From NCBI GenBank assembly GCA_964626205.1, contig CAZVED010000005.1, positions 32,254-96,253 of the forward strand: DNA of 64,000 nt, written 5' to 3'. Below, in pieces: positions 33,728 to 42,696 of this stretch. The position numbers were made by a program, and so were the translations under genes. The notes under the pieces are model-generated. The model was not told the DNA's origin. It searched no databases and was given only the letters and a program-made list of their open reading frames with translations. Position 1 is the first letter of the stretch. Each line of letters opens with the position of its first letter. This DNA is from CAZVED01 sp964626205. GTDB taxonomy: Bacteria > Patescibacteriota > Patescibacteriia > SG8-24.

Positions 33728-36139
33728 TCAACCGCGCACTGTCGCGCCGACAACAGCAGCGAGTTCGGCGGTGACCTTGGTCATTTCGACATCCACGTCT
33801 TCGGAACGCAGCGTCCGGTCCGAAGCGCTGAATGCAAGATGGACAGCGACGGACTTCTTCCCTTCCGGGAGTCCCGTGCCGTGATAGACATCGAACAATG
33901 TAACATCAGTCAACAACGGCGATGCGGAACGGGCCGCTTCTTCGATGCGCCCGTATTCCGTGCCCATGTCCACCACGACGGCAAGGTCGCGGAAGATGGA
34001 CGGGAATTGCGGCACCGGCGCATACACATGGCTGCGGCGACCAGCTGCGAGCACGTTCGCAAGAAGAAGCTGGCAGACCACCACACGACTACGGATACCG
34101 AACGCCGAGACGATATCTGGGTGTACCTCGCCGAGCTTGCCGAGCACCGTGCCACCGAACGAAACCTCCACCGTGCGTCCTGGGTGCCACTTCGCGTCAT
34201 CCGTGACGCGACGGTATACCAACCCATGCATACCCTCCCCTGCGGCGTACGTCTCCAACACGCCTTTCAGTTTGCGGAAATACCGATCTCCGTCCTCTGG
34301 TCCGTAAGCCACGGCAATCATGCGCGGCTGTTCTTCCGGAAGGCCGTCCGTTCGTTTCTTGTATGCGTTCCCGATCTCGAAACATTCCCCCTCCGGGAAC
34401 AAGCCCTCGTTCTCCGCAACGGCCGTAAGAACGCCCGGAACGAGACAGTTGCGCATCACTTCGAAATCCTTGGAAAGCGGGTTCGCGACGGCGAGCACCT
34501 CATCACCCATGCGAAGCGACTTCTCGAGCGTCTCACGTGCGACGAACGCGTACGTCATAAGCTCGGTGAAACCGGCGCCTTTGAGCATGGAGCGAACGCG
34601 GCCTTCGGCCTCGAAAAGCGGGTCCGGCGCGACCGCAGGAAGCGTGCCGGTCGGCAAAACGGCTGGAAGGTTGTGGTAGCCGTAAATACGCGCGATTTCT
34701 TCCGCGAAGTCGCGTTCATCTTCGATATCGTTCGCGCGCCAGAACGGCACGGTCACCTCGTAGGCACCCTTCTTCCCTTCGAGCGTGAAGCCGAGCGCTT
34801 CCAAAATTGCGACCATGCGCTTCTCCGGGATGGTGACGCCGATGATTTCCTCGGCCTTTGCCGTACGGAACGGGAAACGGAGCGGCGCGCGCCCTGTCGC
34901 ATGGTCGTCGATACCCTCGCTCACGACTTCGGCGCCGCAGATTTCCTGAGCAAGTTCGACAGCACGAGCGAGCGCGAAAGCCGTCTGCTCTTCAGGAAGC
35001 CCTTTCTCGAAGCGAAGGGAGGAATCGCTGTGGAGATTCAAAGCGCGGCCTGTGCGGCGCACGGAAACCGCATCGAACGTGGCGGACTCGAAGACGACGG
35101 TCGTCGTCGATGCCGTCACACCGGTCTCCTCGCCGCCCATGATGCCAGCAACGGCAATCGGGCGTTCCGCGTCGGCGATGATGAGCTGACCGGAAGAGAG
35201 CTCGTACTCCTTGCCATCCAAAGCGAGGAGCTTCTCGCCGTCAGCAGCCATGCGGATGACGATGCCGTTGCCGCGAAGCTTGTCGTAGTCGAAGGCGTGC
35301 ATCGGCTGGCCGAGTTCGAGCATGACATAGTTCGTGATGTCGACGAGCGCGTTGATGGGGCGGATACCGGCCATGCGTAAACGGTTCTTGATGTGCCACG
35401 GCGACTCCCCGACCGGATGCGAAAGCGACATAACGACGGCCTGATATCGGGTACACAGTTCCGGAGAGCGGTTGTCGAAGGACACGTCCTTGCGATCGCC
35501 TTTCGGCTTACCTGGCTCCTTGGACGGCTTCCAGATGAACTTGGCGTCCAGAATGGCGGCTGCTTCGCGTGCGAGACCGACCATGGAGAACGCATCTGGG
35601 CGGTTCGTCGTCACCTCGATGTCGATGACCGTATCCTCCAGCTGCAACGCCTCTGCGATGCTCGTGCCTGGTTTCGCCTTAGTCCACGAAAGGTCGAGGA
35701 TCTCTTTCTCCGCGTGCGGAAAGACCTCGCCAAGACCGATCTCGTTGGCGCCGCAGACCATACCCGCGGACTTCACGCCCTGAATCTCTGCCTCCGCGAG
35801 TTCAATAAGGTCGCCCTCACCATGCCAGCGCACCTTGGAACCCACGAGCGCAACGGCAACGAGCATTTCCGGCTCGAGGTTGGAACCGCCGCAGACAAGC
35901 TCAAGACTCCCCTGCGCGCCAAGGTCCAGCGCCACGATGCGGAGCTTCGTAACCTTCGGATTCGGATGCGCCTTCACCTCGACGATACGGCCGACGACCA
36001 TCTTGTCGAACAGCGGCGCCTGCGGATACAGACGTTCGGCACCCGGGCCGCACAACGCGATGCGCTTCGCGAACTCACGAGCATCGAGGTCCGTGGCGAC
36101 GAATTCCTTGATCCAGTTGTAAGAGGCTTGGATGTTCAT
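33728..36139 (-). CDS. pheT: Phenylalanyl-tRNA synthetase subunit beta
   Basis: An 803-residue subunit of the (alpha-beta)2 enzyme. An N-terminal EMAP-like tRNA-binding domain (FDKMVVGRIVEVKAHPNP, about residues 43-150) is followed by the B3/B4 editing domain, the B5 domain, the catalytic-like core, and the C-terminal ferredoxin-like anticodon-binding domain (YAPVPQFPSIFRDLAVVVD). Length and order are those of bacterial PheT. It follows pheS, but the two are separated by 102 bp filled by a palindromic repeat. There is no Shine-Dalgarno before the ATG at 36139. Confidence 0.97.
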   Translation of the reverse strand: MNIQASYNWIKEFVATDLDAREFAKRIALCGPGAERLYPQAPLFDKMVVGRIVEVKAHPNPKVTKLRIVALDLGAQGSLELVCGGSNLEPEMLVAVALVGSKVRWHGEGDLIELAEAEIQGVKSAGMVCGANEIGLGEVFPHAEKEILDLSWTKAKPGTSIAEALQLEDTVIDIEVTTNRPDAFSMVGLAREAAAILDAKFIWKPSKEPGKPKGDRKDVSFDNRSPELCTRYQAVVMSLSHPVGESPWHIKNRLRMAGIRPINALVDITNYVMLELGQPMHAFDYDKLRGNGIVIRMAADGEKLLALDGKEYELSSGQLIIADAERPIAVAGIMGGEETGVTASTTTVVFESATFDAVSVRRTGRALNLHSDSSLRFEKGLPEEQTAFALARAVELAQEICGAEVVSEGIDDHATGRAPLRFPFRTAKAEEIIGVTIPEKRMVAILEALGFTLEGKKGAYEVTVPFWRANDIEDERDFAEEIARIYGYHNLPAVLPTGTLPAVAPDPLFEAEGRVRSMLKGAGFTELMTYAFVARETLEKSLRMGDEVLAVANPLSKDFEVMRNCLVPGVLTAVAENEGLFPEGECFEIGNAYKKRTDGLPEEQPRMIAVAYGPEDGDRYFRKLKGVLETYAAGEGMHGLVYRRVTDDAKWHPGRTVEVSFGGTVLGKLGEVHPDIVSAFGIRSRVVVCQLLLANVLAAGRRSHVYAPVPQFPSIFRDLAVVVDMGTEYGRIEEAARSASPLLTDVTLFDVYHGTGLPEGKKSVAVHLAFSASDRTLRSEDVDVEMTKVTAELAAVVGATVRG

Positions 36140-36144
36140 AGGGG

Positions 36145-36235
36145 TGTCATTGCGAGGGCCTTTAGGCCCGAAGGCCGGGCCACTATCTTTTTTCTAACGT
36201 AGCCCGGCACCCCGCCCTTAGGCGGGTCAATCCCG
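36145..36235. repeat. TCATTGCGAG palindromic repeat, copy 2 (pheS-pheT spacer)
   Basis: It begins TGTCATTGCGAGGGCC, has nested inverted repeats GGGCC / GGCCC and GCCGGGC / GCCCGGC, and ends CAATCCCG. It fills the spacer inside the pheS-pheT operon without an obvious terminator, although TCTTTTTTC occurs in the middle on the plus strand. Confidence 0.65.
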
Positions 36236-36241
36236 TTGGTA

Positions 36242-37300
36242 TCAGAATTGTTTCAAAAACCGGAAGTCGTTCTTATAGAGGTCGCGGATGTCGTCGATCT
36301 TGAGACCGGACTTCATCATCATCGTGCGCTCCACACCCCAACCGAACGCGAACCCGCCCCACTCCTCCGGATCGATGCCGCCGGCCTTGAGGACGTTCGG
36401 GTGCACCATGCCGGCGCCACCAAGCTCCAACCAACCGTCCTTGCAGAGGCGGCACGCACCGGAGTCGGTCGCACCCGTGCCATTACACACACCGCAGGAA
36501 ATATCGACCTCGAAACTCGGTTCCGTGAACCGGAAGTGGTACGGCCGCAGGCGCGTCACGCGTCCTTTGCCGAAGAACGATTCCGCGAAATAGTCGAGCA
36601 CGCCCTTGAGGTGCGTGACGGAGACGCCCTTATCGATGAGCAGCCCTTCGAACTGGTGGAACATCGGCACGTGCGAAACGTCGATCTGGCGGCGGTAGCA
36701 CTTGGAAACGTTCACCATGCGGATGGGAAGTTTCCCCTTCTCCATTTCGCGCACCTGACCGGAACTCGTGTGCGGGGTCAGTACCATGCGGCCGTACTTC
36801 TCGGACGCCGGAGCATCCATGAAGAACGTCTCCCATTCGTCACGAGCCGGATGATCTGATGGCATGTTGAGCCCCTCGAACGCATACCATTCCCACTCGA
36901 CCTCCGGATGCCGCACGCGGTTGAATCCGATACGCGAAAGGATGCCGACGATTTCCTCGACAGCCTGATTGACGAGATGAACGCTCCCTTCCGGCGGACG
37001 CGCACCCGGAAGCGTGACGTCAATCCACTCGGTCTCCGCAAGCGCACCACGCGCGGCACTCTTAAGCGCGCGGGTCTTTTCCGCGACCGCAGCGTCGAGC
37101 TCTTCCTTGATGGCATTGGCATGCGCACCGGCCTCTTTGCGCTCCTCCGGCGCCAAAGCTCCGAGGCCCTTGAGCGCGACGTTGAGCTCGCTCTTGCGGC
37201 TCAGGTGCTCCAAAGAGAACGCGTCGAGCGCATCCAAAGAATCCACGCCGGCAAGCGCGTCGAGAATCTGCTGTTTGATGGCATCAAGTCGGTCTTTCAT
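36242..37300 (-). CDS. pheS: Phenylalanyl-tRNA synthetase subunit alpha
   Basis: A 352-residue catalytic subunit. An N-terminal coiled coil is followed by the class II core with LTPHTSSGQVREMEKGK (motif 2 region), MFHQFEGLLID and GAGMVHPNVLKAGGID leading to motif 3 GFAFGWGVERTMMM. An insertion with four cysteines, ISCGVCNGTG...ACRLCKDGWLE, near residue 280 looks like a zinc knuckle; similar loops occur in CPR and some other bacteria. Start at 37300, 5 nt after the rseP stop, so cotranscribed. Confidence 0.96.
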   Translation of the reverse strand: MKDRLDAIKQQILDALAGVDSLDALDAFSLEHLSRKSELNVALKGLGALAPEERKEAGAHANAIKEELDAAVAEKTRALKSAARGALAETEWIDVTLPGARPPEGSVHLVNQAVEEIVGILSRIGFNRVRHPEVEWEWYAFEGLNMPSDHPARDEWETFFMDAPASEKYGRMVLTPHTSSGQVREMEKGKLPIRMVNVSKCYRRQIDVSHVPMFHQFEGLLIDKGVSVTHLKGVLDYFAESFFGKGRVTRLRPYHFRFTEPSFEVDISCGVCNGTGATDSGACRLCKDGWLELGGAGMVHPNVLKAGGIDPEEWGGFAFGWGVERTMMMKSGLKIDDIRDLYKNDFRFLKQF

Positions 37301-37305
37301 AGGTA

Positions 37306-38418
37306 TCAGGCGCCGATAGCGGTCATCATGGCGTTCCAGATGGCATCGCCGTAGCGGACGAAGTCCCTATAGGTAATCACGACGATGAGCAAAAGCAAGA
37401 GGCTGAACCCGATGTTGTGGGCGGCAATCTCGACCTTGCGGTTCACCTTGCCGCGACGGACCCACTCCATGAGGAGGAACGCGAATCGTCCGCCGTCGAG
37501 CGCGGGAATGGGCAGGATGTTGATGACCGCGAGATTGATGGACAGAAGCGCCGTGAACTGGAGAAGGTGGCGGAACCCCTGCGCTGCGACCTCGCCGGTG
37601 ATGACCGCGATGCCGAGCGGTCCGGAGAATTCCACGCCGACCGGACGCGCGGAGAACAGGTTCACGATGATACCGGCGAACGCGGAAAGAATCTGCGTGG
37701 TGAGTCCGTAAACGGCATAGGCTCCTTGGATGGGTGCATACCAGATCGGGTACGACACCATGCCCGTCTGAACGAGCGCGATACCGATACCCGGCTGCGA
37801 CAATCCTTCGAGCGATGCAGGGACGACATCGAACGACTGCCGCTCCCCCGCGCGATCCAACGTGACGTTGATAGGGACGTCGAGGTTCGCGGCCGTGTGC
37901 TCGCGGAACGCGTCCACTGACGCGATAGGAGCACCGTCGACCTCAAGAACCGTATCGCCCGCTTGGAACCCTGCTTCCGCGGCAGGAGACTCCGGCAGCA
38001 CTTGCATCACCTGCAGACGCGCATCGCGCACGCGCGCGACACCAGGCAAGTCTTCCGCTACCTGAGGAAGGCCGATGACGTACCCGAACGACAGGAGCAT
38101 CCATGCGAACACGATGTTCATGACGACGCCCGCCGTGAGCACGATCGCGCGCACGCCGACACCTTTCGCCGCAAAGCTATCCTTGTCTTCCGCGTCGTTC
38201 CCCGACTCCCCCTTGATACGCACGAAGCCTCCGAGCGGAATCCAGTTGATGGAATACAGCGTGTCGCCACGCTTCACGCCGAACAGGCGCGGCGGAAAAC
38301 CGAACCCGAACTCGTCGACGCGAATGCCGTGCCGCTTCGCCGCGAAGAAATGCCCGAACTCATGCACGAAGATGAGTAGGCCGATGACAATGATGAACGT
38401 GAGTGCTGTAGTGATCAT
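37306..38418 (-). CDS. rseP: Site-2 intramembrane metalloprotease RseP
   Basis: A 370-residue membrane protease that cuts membrane-bound anti-sigma factors or signal-peptide remnants within the bilayer. HEFGH (His19, Glu20, His23) in the first helix and NILPIPALDGGR near residue 310 supply zinc ligands and the LDG motif. A PDZ domain lies between (about 120-200; VLPESPAAEAGFQAGDTVLEVDG). Four membrane segments. It overlaps murI by ATGA and precedes pheS by 5 nt. Confidence 0.95.
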   Translation of the reverse strand: MITTALTFIIVIGLLIFVHEFGHFFAAKRHGIRVDEFGFGFPPRLFGVKRGDTLYSINWIPLGGFVRIKGESGNDAEDKDSFAAKGVGVRAIVLTAGVVMNIVFAWMLLSFGYVIGLPQVAEDLPGVARVRDARLQVMQVLPESPAAEAGFQAGDTVLEVDGAPIASVDAFREHTAANLDVPINVTLDRAGERQSFDVVPASLEGLSQPGIGIALVQTGMVSYPIWYAPIQGAYAVYGLTTQILSAFAGIIVNLFSARPVGVEFSGPLGIAVITGEVAAQGFRHLLQFTALLSINLAVINILPIPALDGGRFAFLLMEWVRRGKVNRKVEIAAHNIGFSLLLLLIVVITYRDFVRYGDAIWNAMMTAIGA

Positions 38419-39200
38419 TCGAGCCGTGTTTCGATGAGCGTTATGTCGTCGGAAAGCCAGCGCGCGGCGATGTCGGCGAAGGGGCCGCTGGCGTCGCTCA
38501 CGACGTACCGTCGGGAACCATCGCCGCGGAGCCCGGCCTCTGCTTCAGGATGCGCGAGAATCCATTGTCGGAACTCCGCGACCGTCTCCCGAGCCGGGTC
38601 GACGATAGTCACATCGGGCCCGACAATCTCGCGCAACAGGGGCTCTAGGAACGCATAGTGCGTGCAGCCCAAGATGAGCGTATCGATGTCCCGTAAGAGT
38701 AGCGGTTTAAGGTAGGTCGTGGCAATGGAGCGGGCTTCGGCGGAGTCGTGCCACCCCTCCTCCACGAGCGGGACGAACAGTGGGCATGCCTGCGCATGCA
38801 CGGCAACTCCAGGGGCTTCCCGTTCCATAAGGCGGGCGTAGACACCGCTCCCCACAGTGCCGCGCGTTCCAATGATGCCGACAGAACCACGCGTGACCTC
38901 AGCAGCCTTTCGTACTGCTGGAGCGATGACGTCGAACACCGGCACTGATGACGTCGCAGCGAGGTCCTCCCCCGCGAATGCCGAAGCGGTGTTACAGGCA
39001 ACAACGACCGCCTGCGCACCTTGTTCGACGAGGAACTGCGTATTTTGCCGCGCAAACCGTTTTACCGTCTCTGCGCCCTTGGGACCATACGGTGTACGCG
39101 CGGTATCGCCGAAATACGTAAAACCGTAGCCCGGCATCTGCGCTAAGACTTCACGCACGACGGTGAGGCCACCGAGGCCAGAGTCAAAAATGCCAATCAT
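38415..39200 (-). CDS. murI: Glutamate racemase
   Basis: A 261-residue enzyme that makes D-glutamate for the peptidoglycan stem peptide. The N-terminal motif is GIFDSGLGGLTV, the catalytic cysteines are in VACNTA (Cys69) and LGCTHY (near Cys180), and the acid pair is in IVDPARET. Start at 39200 (MIGIFDSG), overlapping the manB stop by ATGA. A longer frame upstream overlaps manB and is rejected. Its place in the operon fits a link between cell-wall and sugar metabolism. Confidence 0.95.
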   Translation of the reverse strand: MIGIFDSGLGGLTVVREVLAQMPGYGFTYFGDTARTPYGPKGAETVKRFARQNTQFLVEQGAQAVVVACNTASAFAGEDLAATSSVPVFDVIAPAVRKAAEVTRGSVGIIGTRGTVGSGVYARLMEREAPGVAVHAQACPLFVPLVEEGWHDSAEARSIATTYLKPLLLRDIDTLILGCTHYAFLEPLLREIVGPDVTIVDPARETVAEFRQWILAHPEAEAGLRGDGSRRYVVSDASGPFADIAARWLSDDITLIETRLE

Positions 39201-40579
39201 ACCTTCGCACGGATGATCGCGAGCAGTTCCTCGCGCTTCTCCTCCATGAGCGCCAAGTCGCGCGCCTCGAGGCACAAGCGCAGCAACGGTTCGGTGTTGG
39301 ACGCGCGCACACTGAACCACCACAGGAAGGATCCGTCGGCGTCGGGGATGTCCACGCGCACGCCATCGATGTCGGAAACGGTCGCGCCAGGAAGCGCGCC
39401 ATACGTTTCCCGCAGCGTCGCCATGACACCATCCTTATCCTCCACTTCGGAATTAATTTCTCCGGAGTGATGGTATCGGCGCAACGGCGCGACGAGCTCG
39501 GAGAGCGGTTTACCTGTCACGGACAACATTTCGAAAACGAGCAGGAGCACGAGGTCCGTGGAGTCCGCATTGAAGACGTCACGGAAGTAGTAGTGCATGG
39601 AAAGCTCGCCACCGAGCACTGCGCCGTGCTTGCGCATGAACGGCTTAATGAGCCCGTGCCCTACCTTATACATGAGCGGCTTACCACCGGCCTCCTCGAT
39701 TGCCTCGGGCACCGCGTGCGAGCAGCGGACATCATACACTACTGCCGCGCCTGGAGCATCGCGGAGCAGTCGCGGCGCGAGCAGGGCAAGCAGGAGGTCG
39801 CCTGGAATCGGCTCACCCTTCTCATCGACGAAACCGACACGGTCGCCGTCGCCATCATAGGCAACTCCCACATCCGCACCGATCTCGCGCACCTTGGCGC
39901 ATAACGTATCCAACGTCTCAACCTTAAGCGGGTTCGCTTCGTGATTCGGAAACCTGCCGTCCAGCTCCTTGAACAACGTCGTGAGTCGCATCATCGGCAT
40001 GCGCGCAAAGATATCGTCCACGAGCGCACCCTCCATGCCGTTCGCCGTATCCACCGCGACAGTGAGACCACGAAACGTCGACGTGTCAACGAGCGAGAAT
40101 ACCTTATCGAGATACGCGGTTTTGATGTTCAACTCACTCGCTCCCCCGCGTGCTTCTGCATCTGGCAGCCGCCCTGCGAGCACGATATCGCGAATCTCCT
40201 TCATGCCGGTCTCCGCGCCAATGGGCGACGCGTCGCCGTAGCAGAGCTTCATACCATTGTACTGCGACGGATTGTGCGATGCCGTCACCATGATACCGGC
40301 CTCGTGTTCCGAATACGCTCCGGTCGCGAAGTAGATCATCGGCGTCGTGAGCAGTCCGCCAACGAACACGGCGTCCGCGCCCTGCGAGCGCACGCCGTCC
40401 ATCACTGCTTTCGCGAGCTCAGGCGACGTTTCACGCATGTCATGACCAACGGCGACGGTCTTCGCCTTGGTGAGTCGCACCATTGCCTGCCCGACACGGA
40501 ACGCCACCTCCTCGGTAACCTCCTGTGGCGCCAATCCGCGGATGTCATATGCCTTGAAGATGCCTGGAGAAATAGTCAT
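39197..40579 (-). CDS. manB: Phosphomannomutase/phosphoglucomutase
   Basis: A 460-residue alpha-D-phosphohexomutase. It moves phosphate between C6 and C1 of mannose or glucose, supplying nucleotide-sugar synthesis. The phosphoserine loop VTASHNPSQYNGMK, metal loop AYDGDGDRVGFVD, sugar loop GGELSMHYYF and C-terminal phosphate loop VRASNTEPLLRL are all present. Start at 40579 (MTISPGIF); a longer frame is rejected. First gene of the manB-murI-rseP-pheS-pheT operon, facing lemA across a regulatory spacer. Confidence 0.94.
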   Translation of the reverse strand: MTISPGIFKAYDIRGLAPQEVTEEVAFRVGQAMVRLTKAKTVAVGHDMRETSPELAKAVMDGVRSQGADAVFVGGLLTTPMIYFATGAYSEHEAGIMVTASHNPSQYNGMKLCYGDASPIGAETGMKEIRDIVLAGRLPDAEARGGASELNIKTAYLDKVFSLVDTSTFRGLTVAVDTANGMEGALVDDIFARMPMMRLTTLFKELDGRFPNHEANPLKVETLDTLCAKVREIGADVGVAYDGDGDRVGFVDEKGEPIPGDLLLALLAPRLLRDAPGAAVVYDVRCSHAVPEAIEEAGGKPLMYKVGHGLIKPFMRKHGAVLGGELSMHYYFRDVFNADSTDLVLLLVFEMLSVTGKPLSELVAPLRRYHHSGEINSEVEDKDGVMATLRETYGALPGATVSDIDGVRVDIPDADGSFLWWFSVRASNTEPLLRLCLEARDLALMEEKREELLAIIRAKV

Positions 40580-40599
40580 GATTTTCGCTTTAATTGAGT

Positions 40600-40660
40600 A
40601 CTTACCCCCCTTTATCATTCCTCGAAAATCGGCTATACTTCAGTATAGACGAAAATCGCC
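40600..40660. promoter_or_regulatory. Divergent manB/lemA control region with CGAAAATCG repeats
   Basis: CTATACTTCAGTATAG is an inverted repeat around the lemA -10 (TATACT, 40634-40639). It is flanked by direct repeats CGAAAATCGGC and CGAAAATCGCC; a third partial copy, GCGAAAATC, lies toward manB on the other strand. This arrangement is typical of a repressor or activator site. Confidence 0.45.
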
Positions 40661-40688
40661 TCCACTAACTATCATCACTTCTCTTTTT

Positions 40689-41249
40689 ATGGAAGTCACC
40701 ATGTTCCTCTGGGTCCTGCTCGGCGCCGTCATCGTTGCCGTGCTCTGGGTCGTCGCCCTCTATAACGGTCTCATCACGCTCCGAAACCGCGTGGACGAAG
40801 CCTGGTCTGACATCGACGTACAGCTCAAACGTCGCTACGACCTCATTCCGAACCTCGTCGAAACGGTCAAAGGCTACGCCACGCACGAATCAGCGACGAT
40901 GGAGAAAGTCATTCAGGCGCGCGCTGCAGCCATGGGTGCCGGCAACGCGCACGACAAGGCTGCCGCGGAGAACATGCTCACCGGCGCGCTGAAGTCCCTC
41001 TTCGCCATCTCCGAAGCATACCCGGACCTCAAGGCATCGCAGAACTTCATGCAGATGCAGGACGACCTCAAGGACGCGGAAGACAAGATCCAGGCCGCCC
41101 GCCGCTTCTACAACGCCAACGTCCGCGACTTCAACACGAAGATCCAGGTCTTCCCGAACAACGTCATCGCCGGCAACCTGAAGTTCTCCAAATACGAGTT
41201 CTTCGAGGCTGAGGAGGGCGAGCGCGCAAACGTGGCGGTGAAGTTCTAA
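40689..41249 (+). CDS. lemA: LemA family membrane protein
   Basis: A 186-residue protein with one N-terminal membrane helix and a long helical bundle. LYNGLITLRNRVDEAWSDID and KRRYDLIPNLVETVKGYATH are the conserved LemA motifs, and FYNANVRDFNTKIQVFPNN the C-terminal one. The function is poorly known; it often lies beside HtpX, as here, and may take part in envelope quality control. The start at 40689 or the ATG at 40701 (with GGAAG upstream) are both possible. Confidence 0.93.
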   Translation: MEVTMFLWVLLGAVIVAVLWVVALYNGLITLRNRVDEAWSDIDVQLKRRYDLIPNLVETVKGYATHESATMEKVIQARAAAMGAGNAHDKAAAENMLTGALKSLFAISEAYPDLKASQNFMQMQDDLKDAEDKIQAARRFYNANVRDFNTKIQVFPNNVIAGNLKFSKYEFFEAEEGERANVAVKF

Positions 41250-41264
41250 GCCGGTTGGGCACCT

Positions 41265-41690
41265 ATGCCCACAAACGACATTGCACCAGATACCGCAAGC
41301 GCGGCGCCATCGTTCCAGAAGCGTCGTAGTTGGGGCGCATACCGCAACATCATCATCTGGGAGGCGCTCTTCATCGGCCCAATGCTCTACATCGGATTCC
41401 TCAGCGCAAGAATATCTTTTCTCTGGATCCAAGCGGATTCACCCGCAGGCGCTCCCATGCTGTATGATTTGCTCTTGAACTTCGCCATCCTTCCAATCGT
41501 CTGTGCCTTTGGAATCGCACGTCTATTCCCAGACGCGCTCCAAGAGGCGCTGGTACGCATGCCCGGCGCTGAACATGCGACGACACGCGCCAAGATCTTT
41601 AGCGGATTGGCGATTCTTGGGGCGAGCGTAGGTGTCGCAGCACTGATTGCATGCATTCCTACGAAACCACGGTCATACAGACCCTATTAG
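41265..41690 (+). CDS. Membrane hypothetical between lemA and htpX
   Basis: A 141-residue protein with about three hydrophobic segments and a Ser/Ala-rich N-terminus. Lower G+C in its second half than its neighbours. No family recognised. It lies 15 nt after lemA and 16 nt before htpX, so it is part of that operon. Confidence 0.65.
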   Translation: MPTNDIAPDTASAAPSFQKRRSWGAYRNIIIWEALFIGPMLYIGFLSARISFLWIQADSPAGAPMLYDLLLNFAILPIVCAFGIARLFPDALQEALVRMPGAEHATTRAKIFSGLAILGASVGVAALIACIPTKPRSYRPY

Positions 41691-41706
41691 GTAACGTATA
41701 CAGACC

Positions 41707-42609
41707 ATGACTACCTACGACTTCGTTGCTGCCAACAAACGGAAGAGCGCGATGCTCATCGCGTTCTTTGTCGTATTCGTCGTCGGTCTTGGCTGGCTCA
41801 TCGACGAAGCCTACGGCGCAGGCGGCAGCATCCTCACGATTGCCGTCATCTACTCCCTCGTGACCGCGCTCGTGAGCTACTACTCCGGCGACAAGGTCGC
41901 GCTCGCCTCCACTGGCGCGCGTCCGGCAACCGCAGAGGCAGACAAGTACGTCGTCCGCATGGTGGAAAACCTCTGCATCACGACCGGCACGCCGATGCCG
42001 AAGGTGTACATCATTGAGGACGACGCCATCAACGCCTTTGCCACGGGCCGTGACCCGGAGCACGCAAGCATCGCGGTCACGACCGGCGCTATCCGCAAGC
42101 TGGAGAACGAGGAGCTGGAGGGCGTCCTCGCCCATGAGCTCTCGCACGTGCGCAACTACGACATCCGCGTCATGACCATCGTCATCGTGCTCGTCGGCAT
42201 CGTCGCCATCTTGGGCGATCTCGTCTTCCGCATGTCCTTCCACAGCCGCCGTGGGAACAGCGACAACAAGGGCCATGGCGCCATCATGATTGTCGGACTC
42301 GTGCTCCTCATCCTCGCACCCGTCGTCGCACAGCTCATCAAGCTCGCGGTCTCCCGCAAGCGCGAGTTCCTCGCGGACGCGTCGGGGGCGCTCATCACCC
42401 GCTACCCGGAAGGGCTCGCTCGCGCGCTCGAGAAGATCGCCGCGGATGCTCGTCCGATGACTCGCGCATCGGCAGCAACATCACACCTCTTCATCGCGAA
42501 TCCATTCTCCGGCAAGGCGCTCGCTAGTATGTTCTCTACGCACCCGCCGGTCGAAGCACGCGTCGCCGCGCTCCGAAAGATGGGTGGCCTCGCACAGGAA
42601 CAGGCCTGA
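41707..42609 (+). CDS. htpX: Zinc metalloprotease HtpX
   Basis: A 300-residue M48 membrane protease that degrades damaged membrane proteins. Four hydrophobic segments; the catalytic HELSH (His143, Glu144, His147) with the third ligand in RKREFLADASGA. N-terminal part has MPKVYIIEDDAINAFATGRD, the substrate-cleft segment. The usual partner of LemA. It ends at the terminator at 42630-42650. Confidence 0.95.
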   Translation: MTTYDFVAANKRKSAMLIAFFVVFVVGLGWLIDEAYGAGGSILTIAVIYSLVTALVSYYSGDKVALASTGARPATAEADKYVVRMVENLCITTGTPMPKVYIIEDDAINAFATGRDPEHASIAVTTGAIRKLENEELEGVLAHELSHVRNYDIRVMTIVIVLVGIVAILGDLVFRMSFHSRRGNSDNKGHGAIMIVGLVLLILAPVVAQLIKLAVSRKREFLADASGALITRYPEGLARALEKIAADARPMTRASAATSHLFIANPFSGKALASMFSTHPPVEARVAALRKMGGLAQEQA

Positions 42610-42629
42610 GCTTATCCGCACCAAAGAAG

Positions 42630-42650
42630 GCGCCCAGAAAGGGCGCTTTT
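42630..42650 (+). terminator. Intrinsic terminator of lemA-htpX
   Basis: GCGCCC / GGGCGC with AGAAA loop and TTTT. Confidence 0.85.
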
Positions 42651-42696
42651 ATGGTAGTCTTAAGCGAGAAGTTATCCCCCATTCACCTCGAAAAGC

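Noticed and set aside
33839..35380. Long open frame on the plus strand over pheT
   Set aside because: Antisense shadow of pheT; Arg/His-rich product with no family.
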